DNA of 64,000 bases from Gilliamella sp. wkB112 (GTDB lineage Bacteria; Pseudomonadota; Gammaproteobacteria; Enterobacterales; Orbaceae). Shown piece by piece: positions 11,217 to 21,013 of this stretch. Every line of letters begins with the position of its first letter. Positions within the stretch are counted from its first letter, which is position 1. Where the stretch lies: positions 310,001 to 374,000 of the forward strand of contig NZ_LZGL01000009.1 of assembly GCF_001690685.1 (NCBI RefSeq). The letters run 5' to 3'. Below the pieces are notes generated by a model, which saw only the letters and a program-made list of their open reading frames with translations, did not search any database and was not told where the DNA came from. The position numbers and the translations under genes are program-made.

Positions 11217-12934
11217 TAGGTTCTCTCCGTTTTACTAAGCCACATTTCGCTCATTGAGCCACCACGAATCTGCATTGGATAAACATGCTCTGTTGCATCG
11301 GTCATCACATCCACAAAAACCAGACGATCTTTAATCGATAATGCTTGTTTGAGTTTAGTTTCTAGTTCTTCGCGTTTGGTAATAACCATACCTATGTGCC
11401 CGTAGGCTTCAGCAATCTTGGCAAAATCTGGCAATGATTCCATATAAGACGAAGAATGCCTACCTGCATAAATCATGTCTTGCCATTGTTTAACCATGCC
11501 TAAAAAACGATTGTTCAGATTTAAAATTAATATTGATAAGCCATATTGTAACGCGGTTGACAATTCTTGAATATTCATCTGAATACTACCATCACCGGTA
11601 ACACAAACTACACGTTGTTTAGGAAAAGCAAGTTTAACGCCTAAGGCAGCTGGAAAACCAAATCCCATAGTGCCTAAGCCACCGGAAGTAATAAAGTGAC
11701 GCGGTTTATCGAATGGGTAATAAAGCGCGGTAAACATTTGGTGTTGACCAACATCAGTTGTCACATATGCATCACCTTCGGTTAATTTATATAATACTTC
11801 AATCGCTTCTTGCGGTTTTATGTAATCCCCACTATGGCTATAAGCTAGACAATGGCGCGCACGCCAATGTTCAATTTGTTTCCACCAATCAACTAAGGCA
11901 TCCAAATCGCGTTCTATATTTAATTCATCGAGTTGAGATAACATAGTTTCAACCACAACTTTAGCATCACCTACAACAGGAATGGCCGCAGGAATAGTTT
12001 TAGAAATAGAAGTAGGATCGATATCAACATGAATTATCTTAGCTTTTGGGCAATATTTTTCGACATTGTTAGTGGTTCTATCATCAAAACGCGCACCTAT
12101 AGCAAATATCACATCGGCATTATGCATTGACATATTGGCTTCATATACACCATGCATCCCGATCATTCCTAAATAATGTTTATTAGTACCAGGAAAGGCA
12201 CTAATTCCCATTAATGTGGACACTACTGGTAAATTTAGTTTTTCTACTAATTGCTTAATTGCTTTATCAGCTTCTGCAATTATTACCCCACCACCAACAT
12301 AAAGTACTGGTCTTTTAGCTGCCAGTAATGTAGTTAAAGCTTTTTTTATTTGGCCTTTATGCCCTTGGATAGTTGGATTATAAGAACGCATTGATACTGA
12401 TTTAGGATAGTGATAATTATATTTATTCGCTGGATTAACTATATCTTTAGGTAAATCAATAACTACAGGCCCCGGTCTACCTGTCGAGGCGATATAAAAG
12501 GCTTTCTTAATAATTTCAGGGATATCTTTGCTGTCTTTGACTAAAAAACTATGTTTAACTATTGGCCGTGAAATACCACTCATGTCACACTCTTGGAAAG
12601 CATCATTACCAATTAAATTACTGGCAACTTGTCCGGATAGCACTACTAACGGTACTGAGTCCATATAAGCTGTGGCAATCCCGGTTATGGTATTAGTAGC
12701 ACCCGGACCAGAAGTTACTAATACAACGCCGACATCCCCGGTAGCTCTGGCATAACCATCAGCCATATGGACTGCTGCTTGCTCATGGCGAACAAGAATA
12801 TGTTCAATACCACCAAGGGTATGAATCGCATCATAAATATCAAGAACACTACCGCCCGGATAACCAAATATCTGTTTTACTCCTTGGTCAATCAAAGATT
12901 GAATGACCATTTCCGCTCCTGACAGTTTCGCCAT
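11216..12934 (-). CDS. ilvI: Acetolactate synthase III large (catalytic) subunit
   Basis: ThDP-dependent first common enzyme of branched-chain amino acid synthesis: two pyruvate to acetolactate, or pyruvate plus 2-ketobutyrate. From the ATG at 12934 the protein is 572 residues (E. coli IlvI 574). The GGAGGT ribosome site directly upstream decides this start; the longer frame from a TTG at 12949 would include that site in the coding sequence. Markers are [31 protein letters not shown] with the ThDP glutamate, and the ThDP-binding [17 protein letters not shown]. The C-terminus [19 protein letters not shown] is nearly that of E. coli IlvI and so favours ilvI over ilvB or ilvG. Confidence 0.96.
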   Translation of the reverse strand: MAKLSGAEMVIQSLIDQGVKQIFGYPGGSVLDIYDAIHTLGGIEHILVRHEQAAVHMADGYARATGDVGVVLVTSGPGATNTITGIATAYMDSVPLVVLSGQVASNLIGNDAFQECDMSGISRPIVKHSFLVKDSKDIPEIIKKAFYIASTGRPGPVVIDLPKDIVNPANKYNYHYPKSVSMRSYNPTIQGHKGQIKKALTTLLAAKRPVLYVGGGVIIAEADKAIKQLVEKLNLPVVSTLMGISAFPGTNKHYLGMIGMHGVYEANMSMHNADVIFAIGARFDDRTTNNVEKYCPKAKIIHVDIDPTSISKTIPAAIPVVGDAKVVVETMLSQLDELNIERDLDALVDWWKQIEHWRARHCLAYSHSGDYIKPQEAIEVLYKLTEGDAYVTTDVGQHQMFTALYYPFDKPRHFITSGGLGTMGFGFPAALGVKLAFPKQRVVCVTGDGSIQMNIQELSTALQYGLSILILNLNNRFLGMVKQWQDMIYAGRHSSSYMESLPDFAKIAEAYGHIGMVITKREELETKLKQALSIKDRLVFVDVMTDATEHVYPMQIRGGSMSEMWLSKTERT

Positions 12935-13232
12935 GGTTGTTACCTCCAATGTTATTGATATGTAATTTTTAAGTTTATTTTGTATTAACTTATAGTTAAA
13001 AATTAATTAAGTCAATAAACTAACTAATAAACTCGTTTTCAAGTTTATAAATAATTTTAAAAATAAAATACAAATTTTAAAACAAACAAAATATTATTAA
13101 AAATCATGCGGTTATATTGAATGATATTATTTTTCTATTTTATTGTTATTTTTAAAAATTTTATATACACTCAATAAGATTTAATTGATCTTATCTATGA
13201 AACTAGGATAATAATATTTTGAAACAGGAGTT

Positions 13233-14129
13233 ATGATGAGCAGACTCACTTCTAAACCAATTTCACTTGCTGATTGGCAGTTAGTTAAAATATCTGGTAA
13301 AGATAATCGACAATATTTGCAAGGTCAAGTTACCAATAACATTAATAATCTTACCGAACAATCGGCATTATTTGCTGCTCATTGTGATGCTAAAGGTAAA
13401 ATGTGGAGTAATTTATTATTATTTCAACGGGGACAAGATATTTACTACATTGTTCGTAAAAGTGTTGCCGAAAAACAAATTGCTGAATTAAAGAAATATG
13501 CTATTTTTTCTAAAGTTACTATTGAAATGGATACAGAATTCAATATGTTCGGCTTAACTGGTACAACCATGCCTAACGAGATTAGTACTCAAATGGCCGA
13601 TAAAAATTGTTTCACTCAAAATAACATTACTTATATCAAATTACCATTACCAGAAGAAAGAATCATTGTGGTTACTCCACAGCCATTAAGTGATGATTTA
13701 CTGCCATGTAGTGATTGGTTACAATTAGATTTGGAAGCTGGTTATGCCATTATAGATACTGAAAATATGGAAAGTTTACTACCTCAAGCGTGTAACTTAC
13801 AATTTTTTGATGCGATTAGCTTTGATAAAGGTTGTTACTGTGGACAAGAATTGGTGGCGAGAGCACAATTCCGTGGAGCTAATAAGCGAGGACTATACCT
13901 ACTATCCGGTAAAAGCGAAACATTGCCTGTAATTGGTGATAGCCTTGAATACCAAATTGATGGTAACTGGCGCGAAAGCGGACAAATTTTAGCGGCTTTA
14001 AAACTTAACAATGACCATGACATTTATGTACAAGTTGTACTCAATAATGGCATCGATGTACAAACTGTTTTCAGAATTAAAGGACAAACTACAAGCAAAT
14101 TATCCTTTCATAAAATTAATCCAATTTGA
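13233..14129 (+). CDS. ygfZ: tRNA-modifying protein YgfZ (folate-binding)
   Basis: 298 residues of the YgfZ/GcvT-like fold. The family signature KGCYCGQELVAR is present near residue 206, with the conserved cysteine. YgfZ supports iron-sulfur enzymes such as MiaB in a folate-dependent way. An ACAGGAG ribosome site precedes the first of two adjacent ATGs. It diverges from ilvI across 298 bp of very AT-rich DNA in which no further gene was seen, and is followed convergently by an M20 amidohydrolase. Confidence 0.93.
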   Translation: MMSRLTSKPISLADWQLVKISGKDNRQYLQGQVTNNINNLTEQSALFAAHCDAKGKMWSNLLLFQRGQDIYYIVRKSVAEKQIAELKKYAIFSKVTIEMDTEFNMFGLTGTTMPNEISTQMADKNCFTQNNITYIKLPLPEERIIVVTPQPLSDDLLPCSDWLQLDLEAGYAIIDTENMESLLPQACNLQFFDAISFDKGCYCGQELVARAQFRGANKRGLYLLSGKSETLPVIGDSLEYQIDGNWRESGQILAALKLNNDHDIYVQVVLNNGIDVQTVFRIKGQTTSKLSFHKINPI

Positions 14130-14225
14130 TTTAATGCTGTTGATTACTGACCAATATTTTTTGGAAATTGAGAATCAACAGCAATTTATGCAACGATGTT
14201 TATAGCACCAATTATTTTTTAACAT

Positions 14226-15380
14226 CTACTTTCCTAGTTCTTGGTTGACTAAAGCTACATAATATTCCACGCCTGTAGTTAATACTTCATCATTAAAATT
14301 ATAGGCGGGGTTATGTAAATTAGCACCTTCACCTGCCCCCAACCACACATAAACACCAGGTATTTTTTGTAGCATAAAGGCAAAATCTTCTGCCCCCATT
14401 GATGGTAATGGATCGATGATTAATTTGTCTTTACCGACAACATTTTGTGCAGCTTTAATGGCAATATCTGCCTGTTCAGCATAATTTACTGTAGCGGGAT
14501 AACGGCGTTGGTAATCAACTTCTGCTTTGGCATCATATGTGGTGGCAATACCAGTCGCAATCTGCTTGATTCTTTTTTCTGCCATATCTTGAATTCGTGG
14601 ATTCAAAGCCCTTACTGTACCACGAATAACAGCTTGTTGTGGTAATACATTCCATGTGTCACCACTATGGATTTGGGTAACACTTACCACTAATGAACTT
14701 AATGGATCTGCATTTCGGCTAACTATGCTTTGCAAAGCATTAACCACTTGTATAGCAGTTAAAATAGTGTCTTTACCTAAATGAGGAGCGGCTGCATGTG
14801 CACCAACTCCAGTAATTTTGATATCAAATACATCATACGATGCCATGATAGGACCATGAGTGATATAAAAATGATTAAGTTTCATATTCGGTTGGTTATG
14901 CAATCCATAAACAGCTTCAATGGGGAAACGGTCAAATAAACCATTGTCCACCATAACACGTCCACCACCTTCGTTTTCTTCAGCTGGCTGAAAAATAACG
15001 ACTACAGTACCGGCAAAATCGCGATGTTCGGCTAGATATTTAGCAGTGCCTAGTAGCATAGCCGTATGACCATCATGACCACAAGCATGCATTTTACCTG
15101 CAATCGTAGACCGGTAATCCATTTTATTTTCTTCAAAAATATCTAACGCATCAATATCCGCGCGTAATGCAATCCAACGCCCATCTTTATTCCCTTTTAT
15201 AATACCAACCACACCAGTCGGCGCAAATTCAGTATACAATTCGGTAATACCAAATGATTGTAGTTTTTCAATAATAAATTTAGTTGTATTTTTTTCTTCA
15301 AAGGCTGTTTCCGGATGTGCATGAATATGATGACGCCAAGCTATCATTTCGTTTTTAAGTGAGGTAATAGTAGTTTTCAT
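14226..15380 (-). CDS. M20-family amidohydrolase (aminoacylase / hippurate-hydrolase type)
   Basis: 384 residues of the M20D metallopeptidase family. Metal ligands are visible in HACGHDGHTAMLLG (near residue 95) and FQPAEENEGGG; ADIDAL carries the conserved Asp region, and the late His lies in ANLHNPAYNFNDEVL. The dimerisation domain sits in the middle (about 180-290). Family members remove acyl groups from N-acyl amino acids (HipO, AmaA, indole-acetyl-amino acid hydrolases) at two divalent metals in the cytosol. The exact substrate cannot be told from sequence, and neighbours give no clue. Transcribed alone, convergent with ygfZ. Confidence 0.88.
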   Translation of the reverse strand: MKTTITSLKNEMIAWRHHIHAHPETAFEEKNTTKFIIEKLQSFGITELYTEFAPTGVVGIIKGNKDGRWIALRADIDALDIFEENKMDYRSTIAGKMHACGHDGHTAMLLGTAKYLAEHRDFAGTVVVIFQPAEENEGGGRVMVDNGLFDRFPIEAVYGLHNQPNMKLNHFYITHGPIMASYDVFDIKITGVGAHAAAPHLGKDTILTAIQVVNALQSIVSRNADPLSSLVVSVTQIHSGDTWNVLPQQAVIRGTVRALNPRIQDMAEKRIKQIATGIATTYDAKAEVDYQRRYPATVNYAEQADIAIKAAQNVVGKDKLIIDPLPSMGAEDFAFMLQKIPGVYVWLGAGEGANLHNPAYNFNDEVLTTGVEYYVALVNQELGK

Positions 15381-15583
15381 TATTAAATCCTTAGTTTAAT
15401 ACTTAACTTTGAGTCAATAACTATATATATTTATAGTAACTATACCTTTATTTTTGTTTAGATAATAATAACTATTTTTACAAATATTAGTGATTTTGGT
15501 TATATGAAGAATTTTATAAAAATTAATTAGCTTTACAGTGAGTACTCATGTCTTTGTTAATAAACAACATTACTTATCTCAGG

Positions 15584-16333
15584 CTAGTAAGTAAAATAAT
15601 AAATTACATAGCCTGAAATCAGTAAACAAGGTCCAAAAGGAATAATGGTTAATGATTGTCGTTTTAACACATAGTTCAAATACCAGTAATTGAATATGCC
15701 GATTAATGATGCAAATACCAATAATAATGGTAACCTTTCATAAGGTAGCCAAGCTCCAAATGCAGCTAATAATTTTATATCTCCCATTCCTAAGCCATTT
15801 TTTTTAGTAATTAAATAAAATAGTGATGCCGGAATTTTTAGTAATAGGTATCCCAACAAAATACTGGTTAATGCCGACTTTATAGTAATACCTGATACTT
15901 CAAAATAGGCACATATCAACCCTAGCCACATTAATGGTTGGGTAAAAAAATCAGGTAACAAATAATAATTAAAATCAATTAATGCTAACAATATAAAATA
16001 ACCAGCAAAAGTCATTAAGATTATACTTTGATTATTAATACCTTTATCTACAAAAATTAACGTAAATAATATACCCATCGATAATTCTAAAATGAAGTAT
16101 TGATAAGCAATGCGAGCATGACAGTAATAACAATGCCAATTTAGAATCAACCAAGAAATAACAGGAATTAACTGCCATGGAGCTAACTTAGTTCGACAAT
16201 GGGGACAAGAAGAACATTCAATCGTAATAGCCAACATATACTGTAGAAATGTTTGTGAGGGTGAAAATCGGTAGTAAGCAACGTTGATAAAGCTACCAAG
16301 ACAAAATCCTAAACTAGCAATTACAATTATCAT
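15584..16333 (-). CDS. pilD: Prepilin peptidase / N-methyltransferase (A24)
   Basis: 249 residues, multi-pass membrane aspartic protease that cleaves and N-methylates type IV prepilins. The N-terminal GSFINVAYYRF is followed by the two zinc-type pairs CPHC and CYYC in the cytoplasmic loop (about residues 42-80). The catalytic Asp motifs are LIDFNYYLLPD and GLGMGDIKL. It overlaps pilC by one base (TAATG) and closes the pilABCD operon, so it should process the PilA encoded at its head. Confidence 0.93.
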   Translation of the reverse strand: MIIVIASLGFCLGSFINVAYYRFSPSQTFLQYMLAITIECSSCPHCRTKLAPWQLIPVISWLILNWHCYYCHARIAYQYFILELSMGILFTLIFVDKGINNQSIILMTFAGYFILLALIDFNYYLLPDFFTQPLMWLGLICAYFEVSGITIKSALTSILLGYLLLKIPASLFYLITKKNGLGMGDIKLLAAFGAWLPYERLPLLLVFASLIGIFNYWYLNYVLKRQSLTIIPFGPCLLISGYVIYYFTY

Positions 16334-17508
16334 TAATGGATCACATCGCCAAGTTGTAAAATTGGTAAATACATCGCCAAAATTAGTCCTCCAATAATTA
16401 ATGTTAAAATCAGCATTAAAATTGGTTCAAAAGCTTGCGATAAATTATCGGTTAACCCTTGGTTTTTTTCTTGATAATAATTAGCCAATCTAGATAACAT
16501 CAAATCTAATGTTCCTGATTCTTCACCGGATCTAATCAATTGGCTACATAAAGCAGGGAAAAATATTTGTCGATTCAAAACATAACTAAAACTATGCCCA
16601 TGTTCGATTTTGCTGATCATCTGGTTAATTTTAGTTTGATAATGACTATTGTAGGCAGTATTTGCAGCTGCAATTAAACCAGTAAGTAAAGGAATACCTG
16701 CTTGTTGGGTAATGGACAGAGTTTGGAAAATCTGGGCCAAACAATTGGTTTGAATAATTTTACCAAACAGAGGGAGTTTTATTAACCAATAATCAATTTT
16801 AGCCCGGTAACGTAATTTTAAATACCGCTGATAAATTAAATATCCCAACAAACTAATTACTAATAAGATTAACCAATTTCTTTGCAAATAATCTGAAAAA
16901 TCCATCAAGTATTGAGTAAAAATAGGTAATTGGGCATCAAAATCTCGATATATATCCGAAAATTTTGGTAATACAAATAATAACATCACCAACATCACAA
17001 TAATAGAAACTGATAATAAAAAAACTGGATAACGTAGAGCCTTTTTGATACGTTTATATAGTTGGATTGATTTTTCCAACTGGATAGCTAATTGCTCAAA
17101 ACTTTCATCAAGCAGACCTGTTAATTCCCCGGTAGCAATAATTTCACAATAAAGCATTGGGAAGATTGTTTGGTGTTGCAATAGCACTTGCGACAAAGGT
17201 TCTCCAGTACTGATTTGGCGTTCAATTTCCACTAGTAAATATTGCCAGTGTGGTTGCGGATGTTCGTCAGCAACTAGATGTAAACTATCAACTATCGACA
17301 ATCCAGCCTTTAACATGGTAGCTAATTGCCGGGTAACAATTAATAATTCAGAACGATTAAAACTGTGGGCACTAATGCGCTTGCCTGACTTGATCCTAAT
17401 TGCAATATTACCTTGTAATAATATTTGCCTTTTAGCATCTTGTGGTGAGGTTGCTATTATTTTATGTTGAGTAAAATTGGCATCATACCAATAATAAAGC
17501 CTTTTCAT
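16333..17508 (-). CDS. pilC: Type IV pilus inner-membrane platform protein PilC (HofC/GspF)
   Basis: 391 residues with two repeated T2SSF domains: one around LLIVTRQLATMLKAGLSIVDSLHLV (about 55-80) and the second around QTLSITQQAGIPLLTGL (about 265-285), each followed by membrane helices. It anchors the pilus assembly ATPase at the inner membrane. Its start overlaps the pilB stop by four bases, so translation is coupled. Ordinary length for the family. Confidence 0.93.
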   Translation of the reverse strand: MKRLYYWYDANFTQHKIIATSPQDAKRQILLQGNIAIRIKSGKRISAHSFNRSELLIVTRQLATMLKAGLSIVDSLHLVADEHPQPHWQYLLVEIERQISTGEPLSQVLLQHQTIFPMLYCEIIATGELTGLLDESFEQLAIQLEKSIQLYKRIKKALRYPVFLLSVSIIVMLVMLLFVLPKFSDIYRDFDAQLPIFTQYLMDFSDYLQRNWLILLVISLLGYLIYQRYLKLRYRAKIDYWLIKLPLFGKIIQTNCLAQIFQTLSITQQAGIPLLTGLIAAANTAYNSHYQTKINQMISKIEHGHSFSYVLNRQIFFPALCSQLIRSGEESGTLDLMLSRLANYYQEKNQGLTDNLSQAFEPILMLILTLIIGGLILAMYLPILQLGDVIH

Positions 17509-18614
17509 AATAAATCACCTAATACCCTCTGTAATTCAGCAAACGAAGTAATACCTTGTTTGACTAAATTTCTGCCAGTATTTTGTAATGTAATCATATT
17601 GATCGGAGTAATTATTTGATGATTAGTTATTTGCTGCTGAATTGCAGGTGTGATAACTAAAAATTCATATAAACCAACTCTACCTTGATAACCACCAATA
17701 CAATGGTTACAGCCCATAGCAATGAAATGTGGTACCAATTGTTGATCAAGCATTATGAGTTCACTCGCTACAGCTTTACAGTGTGAACATAGTTTACGTA
17801 CTAACCGTTGAGCGATTACTAATTTTAAACTTGAGGCCAATAAATAATTTTCAATCCCCATCTGATTTAATCGTGTGATTGCTTCAATACTTGAGTTAGT
17901 ATGTAAAGTAGATAAAACTAAATGACCAGTTTGTGCTGCTTGAATAGCGATTTCAGCAGTTTCTTTGTCACGAATCTCACCTATCATCATTATATCCGGA
18001 TCTTGCCTTAAAAAGGCTCGCAATATTACAGCAAAGGTTAAGCCAGCTTTTAGGTTAACTGGAGTTTGGTTAATACCTTCTAAAGGAATTTCAATTGGAT
18101 CTTCCACACTACAAATATTGCGTTCAGTTTGATTTAGTATTTTTAATCCACTATACAAGGTAATCGTTTTACCACTCCCTGTTGGTCCGGTCACCAAAAT
18201 CAAACCCTGTGGATTATTTAGGATTTTATAGAAAATAGCCAAATGTTGCTCGGTTAATCCTAAATCTTCAATGGTAAGTTTGTTTTGATAACTATCCATA
18301 ACTCTCAACACAATTTTTTCACCATTGAGCACTGGTAATGTAGCGATACGCATTGCATAATGATCAATGATTAATTGACCATCTTGTGGTAATCGTTGTT
18401 CGGCAATATTTAGCTTTGCCATAATTTTTAAACGAGCTGCAATTTGTTTGGCTAATGTAAGTGGTGGTGCCAACATGTCTTGTAAAACTCCATCGATACG
18501 CATACGAATGCGGTAACTGTGTTGATAAGGTTCAAAGTGAATATCTGAGGCACGTTTTACTAATGCATCAAGCAATATCTTATCAATACTATCAACGAGT
18601 TGATCTTCTTGCAT
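17505..18614 (-). CDS. pilB: Pilus assembly ATPase PilB (HofB/GspE), short form
   Basis: 369 residues. Walker A is GPTGSGKT (about residue 145), the Asp box and Walker B lie in FLRQDPDIMMIGEIRD, the His box follows in TGHLVLSTLHTN, and a zinc-binding CSHC...CNHC pair occurs near 275-305. It powers pilus extension. It is shorter than E. coli HofB (about 461 aa): the protein starts almost directly at the RASDIHFEPY domain, so the N-terminal PilB/MshE-type domain is missing. No upstream continuation exists, because pilA ends 32 bp before. Confidence 0.93.
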   Translation of the reverse strand: MQEDQLVDSIDKILLDALVKRASDIHFEPYQHSYRIRMRIDGVLQDMLAPPLTLAKQIAARLKIMAKLNIAEQRLPQDGQLIIDHYAMRIATLPVLNGEKIVLRVMDSYQNKLTIEDLGLTEQHLAIFYKILNNPQGLILVTGPTGSGKTITLYSGLKILNQTERNICSVEDPIEIPLEGINQTPVNLKAGLTFAVILRAFLRQDPDIMMIGEIRDKETAEIAIQAAQTGHLVLSTLHTNSSIEAITRLNQMGIENYLLASSLKLVIAQRLVRKLCSHCKAVASELIMLDQQLVPHFIAMGCNHCIGGYQGRVGLYEFLVITPAIQQQITNHQIITPINMITLQNTGRNLVKQGITSFAELQRVLGDLL

Positions 18615-18646
18615 ATATCAACCTTTGTTATTTCAATATTATTTAA

Positions 18647-19078
18647 TTAGAATTTAAAAATATCTTCACAAACACTAGTTAAACTTGCATCAACAGGAGA
18701 TGTTACACAAGTACGACTCCAATCTAAATTACCATCAGTCGCATTTACTGTTGGTGTTAAAGTCGTGGTTAATCCTACTAAGGCATTACGACCAACTAAA
18801 GTAATTACACCACTGGTTACTGTAACTGAAGTAACATAGTTAGTTGATTTAGATGTAGGTATACCATAACTGCCGTTATTGCAATTGGTAAGCACACCTT
18901 GTTCAATTGCACAAATTTCAATAGCGGTTTTATAAGACGTCATAGTTTGTAACATATCGGTCATAGCAGCTTTTTTTACATATCCTTGATAGGCAGGTAA
19001 ACCAATAGCTGTCAAAATGGCGATCACGATAATAGCTATCATAAGTTCAAATAAAGTAAATCCAGATTGTGTAGTCAT
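18647..19078 (-). CDS. pilA: Type IV pilin / competence pseudopilin precursor (PilA/PpdD-like)
   Basis: 143 residues. A short leader ending in Gly is followed by FTLFELMIAIIVIAILTAIGLPAYQGYV, the class III prepilin signature, with Glu5 of the mature chain present; cleavage by PilD would be after Gly6. The C-terminal half is a small domain with cysteines that could form the disulfide loop. It is first in pilABCD. In Haemophilus the same operon sits beside ampD and is needed for DNA uptake, so competence is the likely role. Confidence 0.9.
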   Translation of the reverse strand: MTTQSGFTLFELMIAIIVIAILTAIGLPAYQGYVKKAAMTDMLQTMTSYKTAIEICAIEQGVLTNCNNGSYGIPTSKSTNYVTSVTVTSGVITLVGRNALVGLTTTLTPTVNATDGNLDWSRTCVTSPVDASLTSVCEDIFKF

Positions 19079-19221
19079 ATATTTTCTCGATAAATTAGGT
19101 TAACTAAAGCAACACAAGTAGCTTTATAGCAAAAGCAAAAAATGGAATAATGTTAGCATTGGAAAAACTGGAAAGTGGGTTATAAAAGTTTTTGGCTATC
19201 TCACTAAAGTTTGTACATAAT

Positions 19222-19237
19222 TGTGCAATATGTCGCA
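19222..19237 (-). promoter_or_regulatory. Candidate CRP-S (Sxy-dependent) site of pilABCD
   Basis: On the minus strand TGCGA-CATATT-GCACA, centred near 19230 in the pilA-ampD divergent region. The TGCGA half is the hallmark of competence CRP-S sites (TGCGA-N6-TCGCA) rather than ordinary CRP sites. A TATAAC -10-like element lies at 19179-19184, about 45-50 bp downstream of the site centre. Confidence 0.45.
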
Positions 19238-19286
19238 GATATACATAGATTAAGCAAATAAATTGCTAAAATGAGTCGGAGTTAGC

Positions 19287-20153
19287 ATGTCATTTAAAAT
19301 TATTAATGGTTGGTTACAAAACGTAAAACAGGTTATTTCACCTTTTTATAATGAACGCCCTCAAGATCAACCTATTTCGTTACTAGTGATCCACAACATT
19401 AGTTTACCGCCGAATCAATATGGTGGACCTTATGTGGAACAATTATTTACTGGTAAACTTGATCCAAACGCTGACCCTTATTTTGCTACCATTTACCAAC
19501 TACAAGTATCAAGCCATCTTTTCATTCGTCGTGATGGTGAAATAATTCAATTTGTGCCTTTTGATAAGCGTGCTTGGCATGCAGGTAAGTCTCAATTTAA
19601 TGGTCAAGAAAATTGTAATGATTTTTCCATTGGTATAGAGTTAGAAGGATGTGATACCGAAGATTTTACCGAATTACAATATCAACAATTAGCAACCATA
19701 ACCTTGTTACTACAACAGTATTATCCTATTGTTAATATTACTGGCCATAGTGATATTGCACCTCAACGCAAAACAGATCCTGGCCCTTGCTTTGATTGGC
19801 AGTACTATAACCAATTAATTAACCAAAAAAAACAAACTAATTTAATTTTTTTACAACTTAAGCAAATCGAAGATGAAATGCAAAGAATCAAGTTATGGCA
19901 AATGACGCCACCTCATGCCGATGCCTTCTTAAGTAAAGAACCCTTTGCTATTGATACCATGGAAGCTAATGAATGGCTACAATGGATCTTTATTCCCCGA
20001 ATGCGAGCATTAATTGATGCTAGTGCTAATTTACCTCAAGGGTTTGCTTTGCATCCTTATTTTGAAGAGGCTTTCAAAGAACAACACTATGAAATTGATC
20101 GATTGTTACAATTAATTAAACAATTGGATGATTTATCCGCAATTAATGATTAA
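19287..20153 (+). CDS. ampD: AmpD anhydromuramyl amidase fused to a YqcC (DUF446) domain
   Basis: 288 residues, about 100 more than usual AmpD (about 183). Residues 1-180 are AmpD, the cytosolic zinc amidase that cuts the anhydroMurNAc-peptide bond in wall recycling. Zinc ligands fall at His36 (VIHNIS), His154 (GHSDIAPQRKTDPGP) and Asp164, essentially the positions known in Citrobacter AmpD; Glu118 or Glu120 (IELEG) is the conserved acid. Residues about 186-288 match the stand-alone YqcC protein: PFAIDTMEANEWLQWIFIPRMRALID, then LPQGFALHPYFEEAF. There is one uninterrupted frame with no internal start site evident. A GGAG ribosome site precedes the ATG. Diverges from pilABCD. Confidence 0.9.
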   Translation: MSFKIINGWLQNVKQVISPFYNERPQDQPISLLVIHNISLPPNQYGGPYVEQLFTGKLDPNADPYFATIYQLQVSSHLFIRRDGEIIQFVPFDKRAWHAGKSQFNGQENCNDFSIGIELEGCDTEDFTELQYQQLATITLLLQQYYPIVNITGHSDIAPQRKTDPGPCFDWQYYNQLINQKKQTNLIFLQLKQIEDEMQRIKLWQMTPPHADAFLSKEPFAIDTMEANEWLQWIFIPRMRALIDASANLPQGFALHPYFEEAFKEQHYEIDRLLQLIKQLDDLSAIND

Positions 20154-20962
20154 AGTCAATAAACCATGTTGTAAAGAGGTTTCAGGTCAGCTATGTGTTT
20201 AAATATAAAAACTTAATACTAAGGTTATTTATTGTGCAAATGAATCATATGCGTTAAATTTGATAGAAATCAAAATTATTAGATATTTTTGATAAAAATA
20301 AACATATCGAAATGATTATCAATTAAATTATTTCTTAAATTTTAAATATCATTATTTTTTAAGTGTTTAAATATTGATAAATTTATTTATAATAAGTCTG
20401 AGTTTGAATATTTAGTAATAAAAAATGACTAAAAACTATACCATTATAACAATTTTAGCGGGAAGGCCATTCTAATGGATTAGTTGGCTTTCTTGCTATT
20501 TCTTTATATTTTTTTATGATTGTAGAAAAATAGCTTCATTTATTATAACCAATCTCGTATCTTTATGGGTTTTCTAGTTGAAAAAAATTGTTAGTTCTAA
20601 CCTGATAGCAAATTAAACTCTCGATAACACATGAACCACTGCAATTGAAAATAAAAACTCCCTTAATATAGTTATATCAAAGAACCATAAAATCTTGTTC
20701 AATCCTTGTTATAACTAACACTTCCATTAATCTTTTCGTCATTCTATATAAATAAATTAGTTCATGAGTTAACAAATATTTATATATGATAATTGGTGTC
20801 GGTGATAAATTAACAATAAACCATCTTGAGCCAGTATTGAAAGCACCTAAATACATATTCAGTATGTTAAACCCAAATAGGCAAAGCAATGTGCATAAAC
20901 TCTTTATAGAAATTTAAAAAACAGTTCAATAACATTGGTTAATTTAACTTTAAGTGCACAAA
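20154..20962. other. Gene-poor 0.8-kb gap; no convincing protein
   Basis: Very AT-rich. It contains a Fur-like half-match (AAATGATTATCAATTA near 20310), a TATAAT element, and a hairpin treated separately as a possible small RNA. A 70-codon minus-strand frame at 20677-20889 has no recognisable family, no good ribosome site and biased Ile/Leu/Tyr content, so it is not called. The region may be decayed gene remains. Confidence 0.4.
20388..20510 (+). ncRNA. Possible small RNA with 3' hairpin (speculative)
   Basis: TATAAT at 20388-20393 could start a transcript near 20400. GGAAGGCCA (20461-20469) pairs with TGGCTTTCT (20485-20493) with two G.U pairs, capped by CTAA/TTAG, and is followed by a U-rich but interrupted tail. 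A 16-codon frame at 20426 lacks a ribosome site and is not called. No homology to a known RNA was recognised. Confidence 0.2.
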
Positions 20963-20992
20963 AAATTACCGCGTTCAGCCGCGCGGCAATTT
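20963..20992 (-). terminator. Intrinsic terminator of alr-mltG
   Basis: Minus strand: AAATTGCCGCG (20982-20992) pairs with CGCGGTAATTT (20963-20973; ten Watson-Crick pairs and one G.U), followed by further U residues. It lies 22 bp after the mltG stop. Confidence 0.85.
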
Positions 20993-21013
20993 ATCTATTC
21001 ACTGTATGATTTT

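Noticed and set aside
14011-14205. 64-codon plus-strand frame overlapping the end of ygfZ
   Set aside because: Starts inside ygfZ in another frame, no ribosome site, no family; treated as a shadow.
20426-20476. 16-codon leader-peptide-like frame ahead of a hairpin
   Set aside because: No ribosome site, no cluster of one regulatory amino acid, and no downstream plus-strand gene for it to control.
20677-20889. 70-codon minus-strand frame in the 860-bp gap
   Set aside because: No recognisable domain, poor start context, AT-rich composition; could be a gene relic but cannot be supported.
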